Assembly (NCBI RefSeq): GCF_001971785.1
Contig: NZ_CP019389.1
Coordinates: 2,615,001-2,679,000, forward strand
DNA length: 64,000 bases
From: Seonamhaeicola sp. S2-3
GTDB taxonomy: Bacteria; Bacteroidota; Bacteroidia; Flavobacteriales; Flavobacteriaceae
Direction: 5' to 3'
In this document: positions 26,477 through 34,900 of the stretch, piece by piece
Layout of the letters: each line of letters opens with the position of its first letter
Position numbering within the stretch: position 1 is the stretch's first letter
Made by a program: the position numbers and the translations under genes
Notes under the pieces: generated by a model
Database searches by the model: none
What the model was told of the DNA's origin: nothing
The model's input: only the letters and a program-made list of their open reading frames with translations

Positions 26477-26890
26477 TTAGTGAGGTAATTTATCTTTTAT
26501 AACACCGTAAATAAAAGTGCCAACTAAAGCAGCGGCTATTACAATTATCATGCTATATACGCCAGTGCCTAATAAAATATACATAGGGCCAGGGCAGGCA
26601 CCTATTAAAGCCCAACCTAATCCAAAAATGATGCCTCCTAATATATATCTGGTAAATCCTTTTTCTTTTTTAGGAGCATCAATTTGTAATCCTTCTGTGT
26701 TTTTTAATTGTTTTCGTTTTGAAATTTGTAAAAAAATAACACCTGTAGCTATGGCTGTACCAATAATTCCATACATATGAAAAGATTGAAATCTGAACAT
26801 TTCGTATATGCGAAACCATGAAACAGCTTCAGACTTTACTAAAACAATTCCGAAGAAAATACCAATCAATAAAAATTTTAAATACTTCAT
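26477..26890 (-). CDS. YeeE/YedE-type transporter, second half (DUF6691-like)
   Basis: A 137-residue membrane protein with about four transmembrane helices. It contains GWALIGACPGPMYILLGTG, the conserved Cys-Pro-Gly-Pro motif of the C-terminal half of YeeE/YedE (TsuA) thiosulfate transporters. It starts three bases after the other half (26894-27451), with which it probably forms one transporter. The split into two proteins is usual in Bacteroidota, whereas E. coli has one chain. Confidence 0.9.
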   Translation of the reverse strand: MKYLKFLLIGIFFGIVLVKSEAVSWFRIYEMFRFQSFHMYGIIGTAIATGVIFLQISKRKQLKNTEGLQIDAPKKEKGFTRYILGGIIFGLGWALIGACPGPMYILLGTGVYSMIIVIAAALVGTFIYGVIKDKLPH

Positions 26891-26893
26891 ATG

Positions 26894-27451
26894 TTAAAAT
26901 ATTAGGGGTAAAATAAAATTGGTCATTATTAAGCCTCCAATAAAGAATCCAATAACAGCTATTAGAGATTGTTTTTGTAAACTACTAAGTCCGGTAATGG
27001 CATGACCCGAAGTGCATCCGCTAGCGTATCTGGTTCCAAAGCCCACTAACAAGCCTCCAATTATTAATAAAATTAATGACTTTATTGAGGTTAAGGCTTC
27101 AATAGAAAACATTTCGTTAGGTAAAAGTGTTGCTCCTGGATTTTCTAAACCTAAATCTTGTAGTTCTGCAATTGTGATTGGATTTAAATTTGTAGGTGTT
27201 TCATTTGAAAGAAATTGCGTAGCAATAAAACCTCCAATTATAGCACCTAAAACTACAATAAGATTCCATTTATGATCCTTCCAATTAAATTTAAAAAAGT
27301 CTGAAAATTTATTAGCTCCTAAAACGGTACACATGGTTCTGAGGTTAGAAGACATACCAAATGTTTTGCCAAAGTAGAGCAATAAAGCCATTACAAATGC
27401 AATTAGTGGTCCTGATATATACCAAGGCCACGGGTTTAAAATAATTTCCAT
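26894..27451 (-). CDS. YeeE/YedE-type transporter, first half
   Basis: A 185-residue membrane protein with about five transmembrane helices and the motif GFGTRYASGCTSGHAITGLS, the Cys-containing signature of the N-terminal half of YeeE/YedE thiosulfate or sulfane-sulfur transporters. A predicted periplasmic loop lies around residues 85-120. It is the first transporter gene of the module. An inverted repeat of Crp/Fnr type lies 46-61 bases upstream, between it and the regulator gene. Confidence 0.9.
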   Translation of the reverse strand: MEIILNPWPWYISGPLIAFVMALLLYFGKTFGMSSNLRTMCTVLGANKFSDFFKFNWKDHKWNLIVVLGAIIGGFIATQFLSNETPTNLNPITIAELQDLGLENPGATLLPNEMFSIEALTSIKSLILLIIGGLLVGFGTRYASGCTSGHAITGLSSLQKQSLIAVIGFFIGGLIMTNFILPLIF

Positions 27452-27496
27452 TTTTCTTTTTTTTAGTGTAAAAGTATGATGTTGTATAATGAGCTA

Positions 27497-27512
27497 TGTA
27501 ACAAATGTTACT
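27497..27512. promoter_or_regulatory. Crp/Fnr-type operator upstream of the transporter genes
   Basis: TGTAACAAATGTTACT contains a perfect GTAACA-AA-TGTTAC inverted repeat. It fits TGTRAC-N4-GTYACW, the same pattern as the repeat at 25660-25675. It touches the stop codon of the regulator gene and precedes the first YeeE/YedE half. Confidence 0.68.
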
Positions 27513-28147
27513 TAAGTAGGGAGAATTTTAATTTTGTTTCTACCAAGTTGTATTTTTTTCTCATTTTCTAACTGTTTTAAAAGACGCGATATTACCACAC
27601 GAGATGAATGTAAGTCTTCGGCAATATCTTGGTGTTTTATTAAAATAGTATCAGAGTCATTAAGCATTGCTTTGTTTACTAAGTATTTATATAAACGCTC
27701 ATCCATTTTAAGAAACGCAATACTATCAATAGCATCTAGCATTTCATCAAATCTTGTTTGGTAGCTTTCTAAAATAAAATTCCGCCAACTTTCATTAATA
27801 TGAAACCATTCTTGCATTTTTTGAACAGGAATCATTATAAGCGTAGAGTCTTGTTCTGCCACCGCTCTAATTTTACTTTTTGATGTTCCCATGCAGCAGG
27901 TTAAAGACATGGTACAAGTTTCGCCAGCTTCTAAAAAGTAAATGAGCAAATCATTTCCTTCATCATCTTCTCTTAAAATTTTAATGTTTCCACTTAATAA
28001 TAGCGGGATGTGTAGCATGGGTTGGTTAATATCAATAATGATATCATCTTTAGAAAATGATTTAAATATGCCAACTTCTGATATTTCATCAATAAGATTC
28101 TTATCTAAGATGTAGTTAAATTTTTGGTACAGTATTTCTTTATCCAT
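27512..28147 (-). CDS. Crp/Fnr-family transcriptional regulator
   Basis: A 211-residue regulator. The cyclic-nucleotide-binding-like domain (about 1-125) does not keep the cAMP-binding Arg-Ser pair. It instead has three closely spaced cysteines (Cys78, Cys84, Cys85 in GETCTMSLTCCMG), which could sense persulfide or oxidant or hold a cofactor. The winged helix-turn-helix is at the C-terminus (IKHQDIAEDLHSSRVVISRLLKQLE). It heads the sulfur module, and two matching inverted repeats lie in the module's promoter regions, so it is the likely controller. It is divergent from tRNA-Arg. Confidence 0.9.
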   Translation of the reverse strand: MDKEILYQKFNYILDKNLIDEISEVGIFKSFSKDDIIIDINQPMLHIPLLLSGNIKILREDDEGNDLLIYFLEAGETCTMSLTCCMGTSKSKIRAVAEQDSTLIMIPVQKMQEWFHINESWRNFILESYQTRFDEMLDAIDSIAFLKMDERLYKYLVNKAMLNDSDTILIKHQDIAEDLHSSRVVISRLLKQLENEKKIQLGRNKIKILPT

Positions 28148-28151
28148 ACTT

Positions 28152-28159
28152 CAAAAATA
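28152..28159 (-). promoter_or_regulatory. Probable -7 box for the Crp/Fnr gene
   Basis: On the minus strand this reads TATTTTTG, matching TAnnTTTG, and it ends only four bases before the gene's ATG. The transcript would then be nearly leaderless. Confidence 0.4.
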
Positions 28160-28185
28160 CGGATTTATAAATTTGAAATAAATAG

Positions 28186-28216
28186 TTTGGTAGAGTTTTA
28201 ATAAATAGTATATTTG
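28186..28216 (+). promoter_or_regulatory. Promoter of tRNA-Arg
   Basis: TTTG at 28186-28189, 19 bases, then TATATTTG at 28209-28216: a full match to the Bacteroidota promoter. The tRNA begins 13 bases after the -7 box. Confidence 0.82.
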
Positions 28217-28228
28217 CACCCACAAAAT

Positions 28229-28302
28229 GGCCACGTGGCGCAACTGAATAGCGCATCTGATTACGGCTCAGAAGGTTGCAGGTTTGAATCCTGCCGTGGT
28301 CA
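28229..28302 (+). tRNA. tRNA-Arg (anticodon ACG)
   Basis: A 74-nt cloverleaf. The acceptor arm GGCCACG pairs with CGTGGTC. The anticodon stem TCTGA/TCAGA encloses TTACGGC with ACG at 28263-28265, and the T arm contains GGTTTGAATCC. The 3' CCA is not encoded. The adenosine at position 34 would be edited to inosine. Confidence 0.97.
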
Positions 28303-28304
28303 CT

Positions 28305-28346
28305 AAACGGGACAAATTCTTAATATTAAGATTGTCCCGTTTTTAT
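28305..28346 (+). terminator. Terminator after tRNA-Arg
   Basis: An 11-bp stem AAACGGGACAA / TTGTCCCGTTT with a 16-base A/T-rich loop, running into T residues. Confidence 0.85.
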
Positions 28347-28355
28347 TTTTTGTAT

Positions 28356-28363
28356 CAAAAAAC
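28356..28363. repeat. Target-site duplication, left side of IS copy 2
   Basis: CAAAAAAC immediately before the IS; the same eight bases follow it at 29823-29830. Confidence 0.9.
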
Positions 28364-28395
28364 GGATCAAGTCCAAAATCTGGGTTTTTACCATT

Positions 28396-29331
28396 TTAAG
28401 AATATAATTTAATCAAGCGATATAAGAAGTATTCCGTATTCCTGACTCCCCTAAATTGAGATCTAAAAGCCTTTACTTTGGCATTAAAGGATTCAGCTGA
28501 AGCATTAGTACTTCTGTTTATAAAATAGTTGAGTACAGAGCGGTAATTTAAAGTAATACTATTGGCTACCGTTTGGAAGCTCTTAAATCCTGACTCCTCT
28601 ACATCTTTGTACCAGTGGGCTAGTTTGGTGTAAGCTACTTTAATATCTATGGCTTGGTTAAAAATATTCCTCAAGCCTTGAACAAGTCCATAAGCTTTCT
28701 TTAATTCTGGGTATTCATTAAACAATATCTGTCCCCTCTCTTTCTGATTTGGAGTCCATTTATCTGGGGATTTATACAGTAGATATCTACTCCTGGCCAG
28801 GAGTTGTTTTGAGCTATCACCATTAGAAAAAGTTACAGGTTTAAATTCTTTGTCGGCAGCTCTAGATAGCTTTATCTGTTCATTTTCTTGATCCAAAGCT
28901 TCCCATCGGTATTTGATACGAAGATCTTGGAGCGCCTCTATTGCCAGCTTCTGTACATGGAACCTGTCTGTTACTTGGATGGCTTTCGGGAAACATTTAG
29001 TGGAGATTGTTTTCATAGAGTTTGCCATGTCTAAGGTAATCTCTTTCACTTTAGCACGCTTCTTTGCTGGGATCTTCAAGAGTTGTTCGATAATAGGCTC
29101 CACTTTAGTTCCGTGGAATATCCCAACTAAAGCCCCTTTCTTTCCTTTGGCCTTCTTATTGGTAATGATGGTATAGAGCTCTCCCCTGGACAGCGCTGTC
29201 TCATCAATGGATAAATAAGAACCTAAGTTTTCAGGGAAAACAAGCCACTGTTTAGCATGACTCTTATGCTCCCATTGCTTAAAATCACTTAAGTGATCCT
29301 TATAATGTCTTTGAAGCCTTTTTCCGGACAT
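28396..29331 (-). CDS. ISL3-type DDE transposase, main domain (IS copy 2)
   Basis: A 311-residue transposase identical to that of copy 1 except for Arg in ALSRGEL. The same candidate DDE residues are present (SIDET, DMANSM/TDRFHVQ, AESFNAK). The frame is open upstream of its first ATG to 29388 and overlaps the end of the N-terminal frame. The reading frame is intact, so the element may be active. Confidence 0.92.
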   Translation of the reverse strand: MSGKRLQRHYKDHLSDFKQWEHKSHAKQWLVFPENLGSYLSIDETALSRGELYTIITNKKAKGKKGALVGIFHGTKVEPIIEQLLKIPAKKRAKVKEITLDMANSMKTISTKCFPKAIQVTDRFHVQKLAIEALQDLRIKYRWEALDQENEQIKLSRAADKEFKPVTFSNGDSSKQLLARSRYLLYKSPDKWTPNQKERGQILFNEYPELKKAYGLVQGLRNIFNQAIDIKVAYTKLAHWYKDVEESGFKSFQTVANSITLNYRSVLNYFINRSTNASAESFNAKVKAFRSQFRGVRNTEYFLYRLIKLYS

Positions 29332-29374
29332 ACCATACTGGTGCCCAAGTTGTTGGCTGCTCAGAGCAGTATTA

Positions 29375-29761
29375 TCAGTCGATTTCTTTTAAAAAAGCAG
29401 CAAACTCTTTTGATATTCGAGTTCCCTGTGCAATAAATTCATCCCATTCACGACTTACTTTAATCCTCTTTTTATCAAGTAGAACGTCCCAACGCCTTCG
29501 TTTAAGATTTAATGATAGTAGATTGTCTCGAACGGGATAATCCTCGATTATTCGAGGCTCCATGAAGCCACTGGCTTTATACTTGCAATCCTTGTACTTA
29601 GATGGTATTTGTTTTTTCTCCTCCAAATATATCGTTAGACGGTTCTCATATAAAACATGCTTTATAGGCTTCTTATCGAATCCAACAATATCAAAATACT
29701 CTAATATTCCTTCTGGTAATATTAAACTTAACAAGGATAACTCAGTGTCTTTATTCATCAA
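29375..29761 (-). CDS. ISAon1-type transposase N-terminal region (IS copy 2)
   Basis: A 128-residue protein identical to that encoded at 5912-6298. It ends just after a T6A4 run on its coding strand, where the downstream transposase frame opens one base out of register. Confidence 0.85.
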   Translation of the reverse strand: MMNKDTELSLLSLILPEGILEYFDIVGFDKKPIKHVLYENRLTIYLEEKKQIPSKYKDCKYKASGFMEPRIIEDYPVRDNLLSLNLKRRRWDVLLDKKRIKVSREWDEFIAQGTRISKEFAAFLKEID

Positions 29762-29822
29762 TATAATTTAAAGTACAAAGAAAATTATTTTTCTCTTTAG
29801 ACCCAACTTTTGAGATTGATCC

Positions 29823-29830
29823 CAAAAAAC
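29823..29830. repeat. Target-site duplication, right side of IS copy 2
   Basis: CAAAAAAC, identical to 28356-28363. Confidence 0.9.
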
Positions 29831-29936
29831 CTTGTTGATACTATAAATAATGTGAAAGTTTCTGTTTCAATTTGTAATAATTAAAAAAAAATACTTTTTA
29901 ATTATTTATTTTAGCTCATATTATTAACAAATAAAA

Positions 29937-30533
29937 TTGGCTGATTCACAAAAAGTTATTGATAAAGAGTTGATTAGGCGTTTTAATGCAGGAGACGAGA
30001 AAGCGTTTAAAGTGCTTTATGACCTATATTGGGAGCCACTATTGGTTTCAGCTTTTAATATTGTAAAGAAAAAAGGTGCTGCTGAAGACATTCTTCAGGA
30101 CATATTTGTTAATCTTTGGGTAAAACGAGGAAATATAGAAATAAAAACATCTTTAAAAGGGTATCTATATTCTTGTGTTTTGTATAAAACTTATGATTAT
30201 TTTAGAAAGAACAAAAGTGTTTATACAGAAGATTTTACTTCAGATTTTAGTAAAAGAGTAGAAACGACTACCCCTGAATCTAAAATGATTTATAACGAAT
30301 TAATGGCACATCTTAATACAGCCATTGAAAATCTTCCAGAAAGAAATAAAGAGGTCTTTAAATTAAAACGCGAAAGACATTTAAGTAATAAAGAAATTGC
30401 TCAGCAACTTAATATTTCTATTAAAACCGTTGAAGCACATATGACAAAATCTTTAAGAATTTTAAAAGCTTCAATAAGTAATATTGCAACATTAGAATTA
30501 ATAACGTTCTTGTTTATTGATATAGTTTCTTAG
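29937..30533 (+). CDS. ECF RNA polymerase sigma factor (SusC-locus type)
   Basis: A 198-residue sigma-70 family factor. Region 2 is at about 12-80 (FNAGDEKAFKVLYDLYW ... AAEDILQDIFVNLWVKRG) and region 4 at about 120-175 (LPERNKEVFKLKRERHLSNKEIAQQLNISIKTVEAHMTKSLRILK). Start is TTG at 29937, with no ATG near the conserved N-terminus. It is followed by a fecR gene and a susC/susD pair, the classic cell-surface signalling order in Bacteroidota. The inserted IS ends 106 bases upstream and may have altered its promoter. Confidence 0.93.
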   Translation: MADSQKVIDKELIRRFNAGDEKAFKVLYDLYWEPLLVSAFNIVKKKGAAEDILQDIFVNLWVKRGNIEIKTSLKGYLYSCVLYKTYDYFRKNKSVYTEDFTSDFSKRVETTTPESKMIYNELMAHLNTAIENLPERNKEVFKLKRERHLSNKEIAQQLNISIKTVEAHMTKSLRILKASISNIATLELITFLFIDIVS

Positions 30534-30666
30534 CGTTTCGTCTTGCGTTCCCAGGCTTAAAATTTTGTAGAAAACATGTTTAAATTAAAAAAAAATGATT
30601 TTCCCGTTAGGGTTACGTCTTTTTTTATCGACTTAATTGTATCACAGTATATTTTGTAAAAGGAAA

Positions 30667-31818
30667 ATGAGCCAAAAAGATAAAGATCACCTACTGTTAT
30701 TAATTGATAAATTGTTTAAAGGAAACATCTCTAATGCTGAAGTAAAAAAACTTAGCAATTTTTTTATTAGCCATCAAGAGTCTAATGAATGGCCTTTTGA
30801 AATTGAAGGAAAAAGAAAGTATAAAGAGAAACTTTATTCTAAAATAGAGTTAGAGATTACCAAAAGAGGCTTAAATAACGCTAAAGTAGAGCCTTTATAT
30901 AAGCGTAGTATATTTAAATATGCAGCAGCTATTTTAGTATTCATTGCTGCGGGTTACTTCTACCTAACAAAAGATACTCAAGTTGAAGATATTATATCTA
31001 CTACAGCAAACAATCAAATTAGAATAGGTACAGATAAAGCCATTTTAACACTTGAAGATGGTTCTAATGTTATTTTAGAAAAAGGACAAGCTTATGTTTC
31101 AGAAAATATTTCTGGTAATGGAAAAGAAATTATATATGAAAACAGATTACATAACACAAAAAATATTGGCTATAATTATTTAACTATACCCAGAGGAGGG
31201 CAATACTTTGTTAAACTATCTGATGGTACACAAGTATGGTTAAACTCAGATTCTAAGCTTAAATATCCCGTTCAATTTGTTGATGGAGAAACCAGAGTTG
31301 TAGAGTTATTGTATGGCGAAGCTTATTTTGATGTCTCTCCTAGTGCCGAGCATAGAAACTCTAAGTTTAAAGTTTTTACTGGAGACCATGAAATTGAAGT
31401 TTTAGGAACAGAATTTAATATTAATGCCTATAAAGATGAAAGTGAAATTTACACCACATTAGTAGAAGGAAAAGTAAGTGTAAACTCTGGAATATTACAT
31501 AAGCAATTAATACCTGGCGAACAATCAAAATATAATAAAATAGATAAAGCAATAAAAGTATCAAAAACAGATGTATATAATGAAGTTTCTTGGAAAAGAG
31601 GCACTTTCAGTTTTAAAGGAAAACCTATTAAAGATATTATGAATGTACTTTCAAGATGGTATGACTTTGAAGTTTATTTTGAAAATGAATCTTTAAAGAA
31701 AAAAACATTTGGGGGTGTGTTTTCTAAAGATCAACGTATTGAGGATATATTGATGATGTTTGAAAACACCAATAAAATTAGCTTTGAAATATCAGGTAAA
31801 ACAATTACCGTAAAATAA
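30667..31818 (+). CDS. FecR-family anti-sigma factor
   Basis: A 383-residue inner-membrane regulator. A short cytoplasmic part (1-80) binds the sigma factor. One transmembrane helix follows at about residues 83-102 (YAAAILVFIAAGYFYL), then the periplasmic FecR domain (PRGGQYFVKLSDGTQVWLNSDSKLKYP) and a C-terminal DUF4974 domain (IKDIMNVLSRWYDFEVYFEN). The ATG at 30667 is preferred over one ten codons earlier. It receives the substrate signal from the STN domain of the downstream SusC protein. Confidence 0.93.
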   Translation: MSQKDKDHLLLLIDKLFKGNISNAEVKKLSNFFISHQESNEWPFEIEGKRKYKEKLYSKIELEITKRGLNNAKVEPLYKRSIFKYAAAILVFIAAGYFYLTKDTQVEDIISTTANNQIRIGTDKAILTLEDGSNVILEKGQAYVSENISGNGKEIIYENRLHNTKNIGYNYLTIPRGGQYFVKLSDGTQVWLNSDSKLKYPVQFVDGETRVVELLYGEAYFDVSPSAEHRNSKFKVFTGDHEIEVLGTEFNINAYKDESEIYTTLVEGKVSVNSGILHKQLIPGEQSKYNKIDKAIKVSKTDVYNEVSWKRGTFSFKGKPIKDIMNVLSRWYDFEVYFENESLKKKTFGGVFSKDQRIEDILMMFENTNKISFEISGKTITVK

Positions 31819-31822
31819 AAAA

Positions 31823-31865
31823 GAGAGCAGAGTTTAGACCTTCGACCGACCAAGCTCTGTCTCTC
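31823..31865 (+). other. Hairpin between fecR and susC
   Basis: GAGAGCAGAG (31823-31832) pairs with CTCTG-T-CTCTC (31855-31865), giving ten base pairs with one bulged T. No T-tract follows, so it is more likely an mRNA-processing or stability element than a terminator. Confidence 0.5.
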
Positions 31866-31914
31866 AACATGATCGATTAATTATTAACAATAACTAACCA
31901 AAACGCTCAAATTT

Positions 31915-34900
31915 ATGAAAAATTATTTTAGTAGAGCTCTTATTTATTTAAGGGAAAGGCTTTTATTTAGGCTTATGAGATTATTTATTTTTTTATGTTG
32001 TACACTAACTTTTGGTTTTAATTCCAAAACGGGGTTTTCTCAGAATACCAAAATATACATTGATAAAGATCAAGAAATATCTGCAATAGATATTTTTGAG
32101 TTGATAAAAAAAGAAACGGATTATAAATTTATTTATAGTACGGAAGCTTTTGAAAATATCCCTAAAATTAAATTAAAAAAAGGTATTGTTACAGCTCATG
32201 AGTTATTATCAAAAAGTTTGTCTTTTAGTAATTACCAATATGAATTAACAGAAGACAAAACCATTCTTCTGAAAGAAAAATTAGCTGTTAAACAAGAGCG
32301 AACAATTTCGGGTGTAGTAACCGATGAAAATGGAGTGCCTTTGTTGGGAGTAAGTGTGTTGGTTAACAGAAATAAAGTAAACTTTAAAGGTACAACCACT
32401 AATTTTGATGGAAAATATGAAATAGCTGTTAATACTGGGGATCTTATAACCTTTAGTTATTTAGGTTTTGTTCCTCAAGATGATATAATTTTAAAAGATC
32501 AAACCATACTTAATATTGTGTTAAAGGAAGATGCAACCAAACTAGATGAGGTTGTTATTTTAGGGTATGGTGAGGTTGCTAAACAGCAACTAACAGGTGC
32601 GGTTACTAAAATAGATACTAAAGTACTACAAACTACCCAAAATGTATCTTTTGCAGATGCTTTAATTGGTATTATACCAGGTATGCTAGTACAAGAAAGT
32701 TTCTCAAACCCAGATACACCGCCATCTATTCTATTGCGAGGTGTTGGGTCTATAAATGCTGATACAGAGCCTTTAATTGTGGTAGATGGTGTACAAATGC
32801 CTGGAGGATTTAATGCTTCGGCTATTAACGGCAACGACATTAAAAATATAAGTGTTTTAAAAGATGCTGCAGCAACTTCTATATACGGATCAAGAGGATC
32901 AAATGGTGTTATTTTAGTTTCAACTAAAAGAGGTCAAAAAAATAGTAAGTTACAAGTTAGTCTAAATACAAGATTAGGGTTTAAAAATCCAGATAAATCA
33001 TTTACCAATGATCTTATGAATGCTTCTCAAAAGCTCGATTATGAAGCAGCTTTAGGGTTTTATGATGACGAACCAGAATTATTGGAAGAACGAAGAAATT
33101 CTGGTAATAATATTAATTGGGCAGATTTGTTAATTGATAATGAAATTAGTCAAAACCATGATATTGCTATTTCAGGAGGCGGTAGTAAGTCCAGTTATTA
33201 TTCATCTATTTCTTATAGTAAGGTCGATAATACATATGGTAGTGAATACGAGCGCTATACAATTAACATGAAAGCCGATTTTGATTTGCATAGAAAACTA
33301 AAATTGGCGTTATCTGGTAATTTTGGAAATGTTAATAACCAAGACAGACGTGGTGTGGGAAATCCTTTTTCCAACGCCTTTTTATTAAACCCTTTTGAGC
33401 AGGTATTTGATGAATTTGGAAACCCAAATAGAACCATATCCGTATTGAGTGCTTTTGGAGGGCAACCTTTAAATCCGCTTTTTGTTAGAGAGAATACTAA
33501 TATTGAATCGGTAAGAAAAAATATTGGTGGTAGTGCAAACTTAACTTTTAATCCTCTTAATTGGTTAACTTTAAACGGAATTTTAGGAGCAAACTATAAT
33601 ACATTTAATAGCACTAACTATGAAAATGTAATTGTTGATGGAGGCGAATTAAGTTCTAGTAATGGAAACGATAGTAATTATACGGCAACCTTTACTGCCA
33701 CTGCCAATAAATCCTTTAACAGGCATAATTTCAACTTAGTAATCGGTAATGAATACAATGAAAATGATTCTTATAGTTTTTCAGGAAGAGCAACGGGATA
33801 CGAGTCAGATGCTGTTCAAATTTTAAGCGCCTCTACCAACCCTCCAACCATTAATGAGGGTAAGTCACATGCGGGCTCCATTTCTTACTTTTCAAGATTG
33901 AATTATTCTTTTAATAGTGTCTATAACCTTTCACTATCCTACAGAAGAGATGGGTCGTCAAAATTTGGTGATAATAATAAATATGCCAATTTTTGGGCTA
34001 TAGGGACATCTTGGAACATCCATAAAGATTTTTTTAAAGAAAGCAAACAAATTAGCAATTTGAAATTGCGATTTAGTACAGGAACTTCAGGAAATGATTT
34101 TATTGGAGATTTTGCTTCTAAATCACTGTATGAATATAGATATAGCTACAATGATATTAGGGTACCAAGCTTATCAAGAGGAAATAACCCAAATTTAACT
34201 TGGGAAAAAAATAACAATACCAATTTTGGATTGGATTTTGGACTGATTAACAATAGAATTTCAGGATCTTTTGATTATTATATTAGAATTACAAAAGATT
34301 TATTAAACGATGTCCCTATTCCATTAACCTCTGGTTTTGATAATTTAACATCTAACATTGGTGATTTTGAAAATAAAGGTTTTGAAATAGCGTTGCATAC
34401 AATTAATGTACAAAATAAAGATTTTAGCTGGGCAACAGAGTTTACTTTTTCAAACAATAAAGGCACTGTAATTTCATTAACTGAAGATAGAGAACTTATT
34501 TTACGCGGTAATATTGCTTATAAGGAAGGCAGTCCTATTAATGCACTGTATATTGTAGACTGGGCGGGAGTAAACCCTGATACTGGTTTTAATCAATATA
34601 GAGATGCTGATGGAAATCTTATTGATTATGATACGAATATTAGTACTGGAAATCGTAATGAAATTACAGGTCTTAAAGCAGTAACAAATAAAAGTTCTAT
34701 CCCAAAATATCATGGAGGTATTACCAATACATTTACTTATAAAAATTTTGATGCATCATTTTTAGTTTCATTTTCAGGAGGAAATTATGTTCTTAATAAT
34801 GGTGTACATGATTTGTATAATAATGTGGCTTTAAACCAGCACGTTAATGTATTAAACGCATGGAAAAACCCAGGAGATCAAACCAATGTAGCTGTTAGAG

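Larger units (their letters stand above)
28364..29822 (-). mobile_element. ISL3-like (ISAon1-type) insertion sequence, copy 2
   Basis: A 1459-bp element with the same orientation and gene content as copy 1, differing at four positions that I can see (29008, 29023, 29038, 29186). The terminal inverted repeats are at 28364-28387 and 29799-29822. It is flanked by a perfect 8-bp duplication CAAAAAAC, which fixes the ends exactly and is the length expected for ISL3-type elements. It inserted just beyond the tRNA-Arg terminator, upstream of the sigma factor gene at 29937. Confidence 0.96.

Noticed and set aside
6360-28355. Composite transposon formed by the two IS copies
   Set aside because: The enclosed 22 kb holds essential core genes in ordinary flavobacterial order, the outer flanks share no duplication, and copy 2 has its own private target duplication. 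Two independent insertions explain it.
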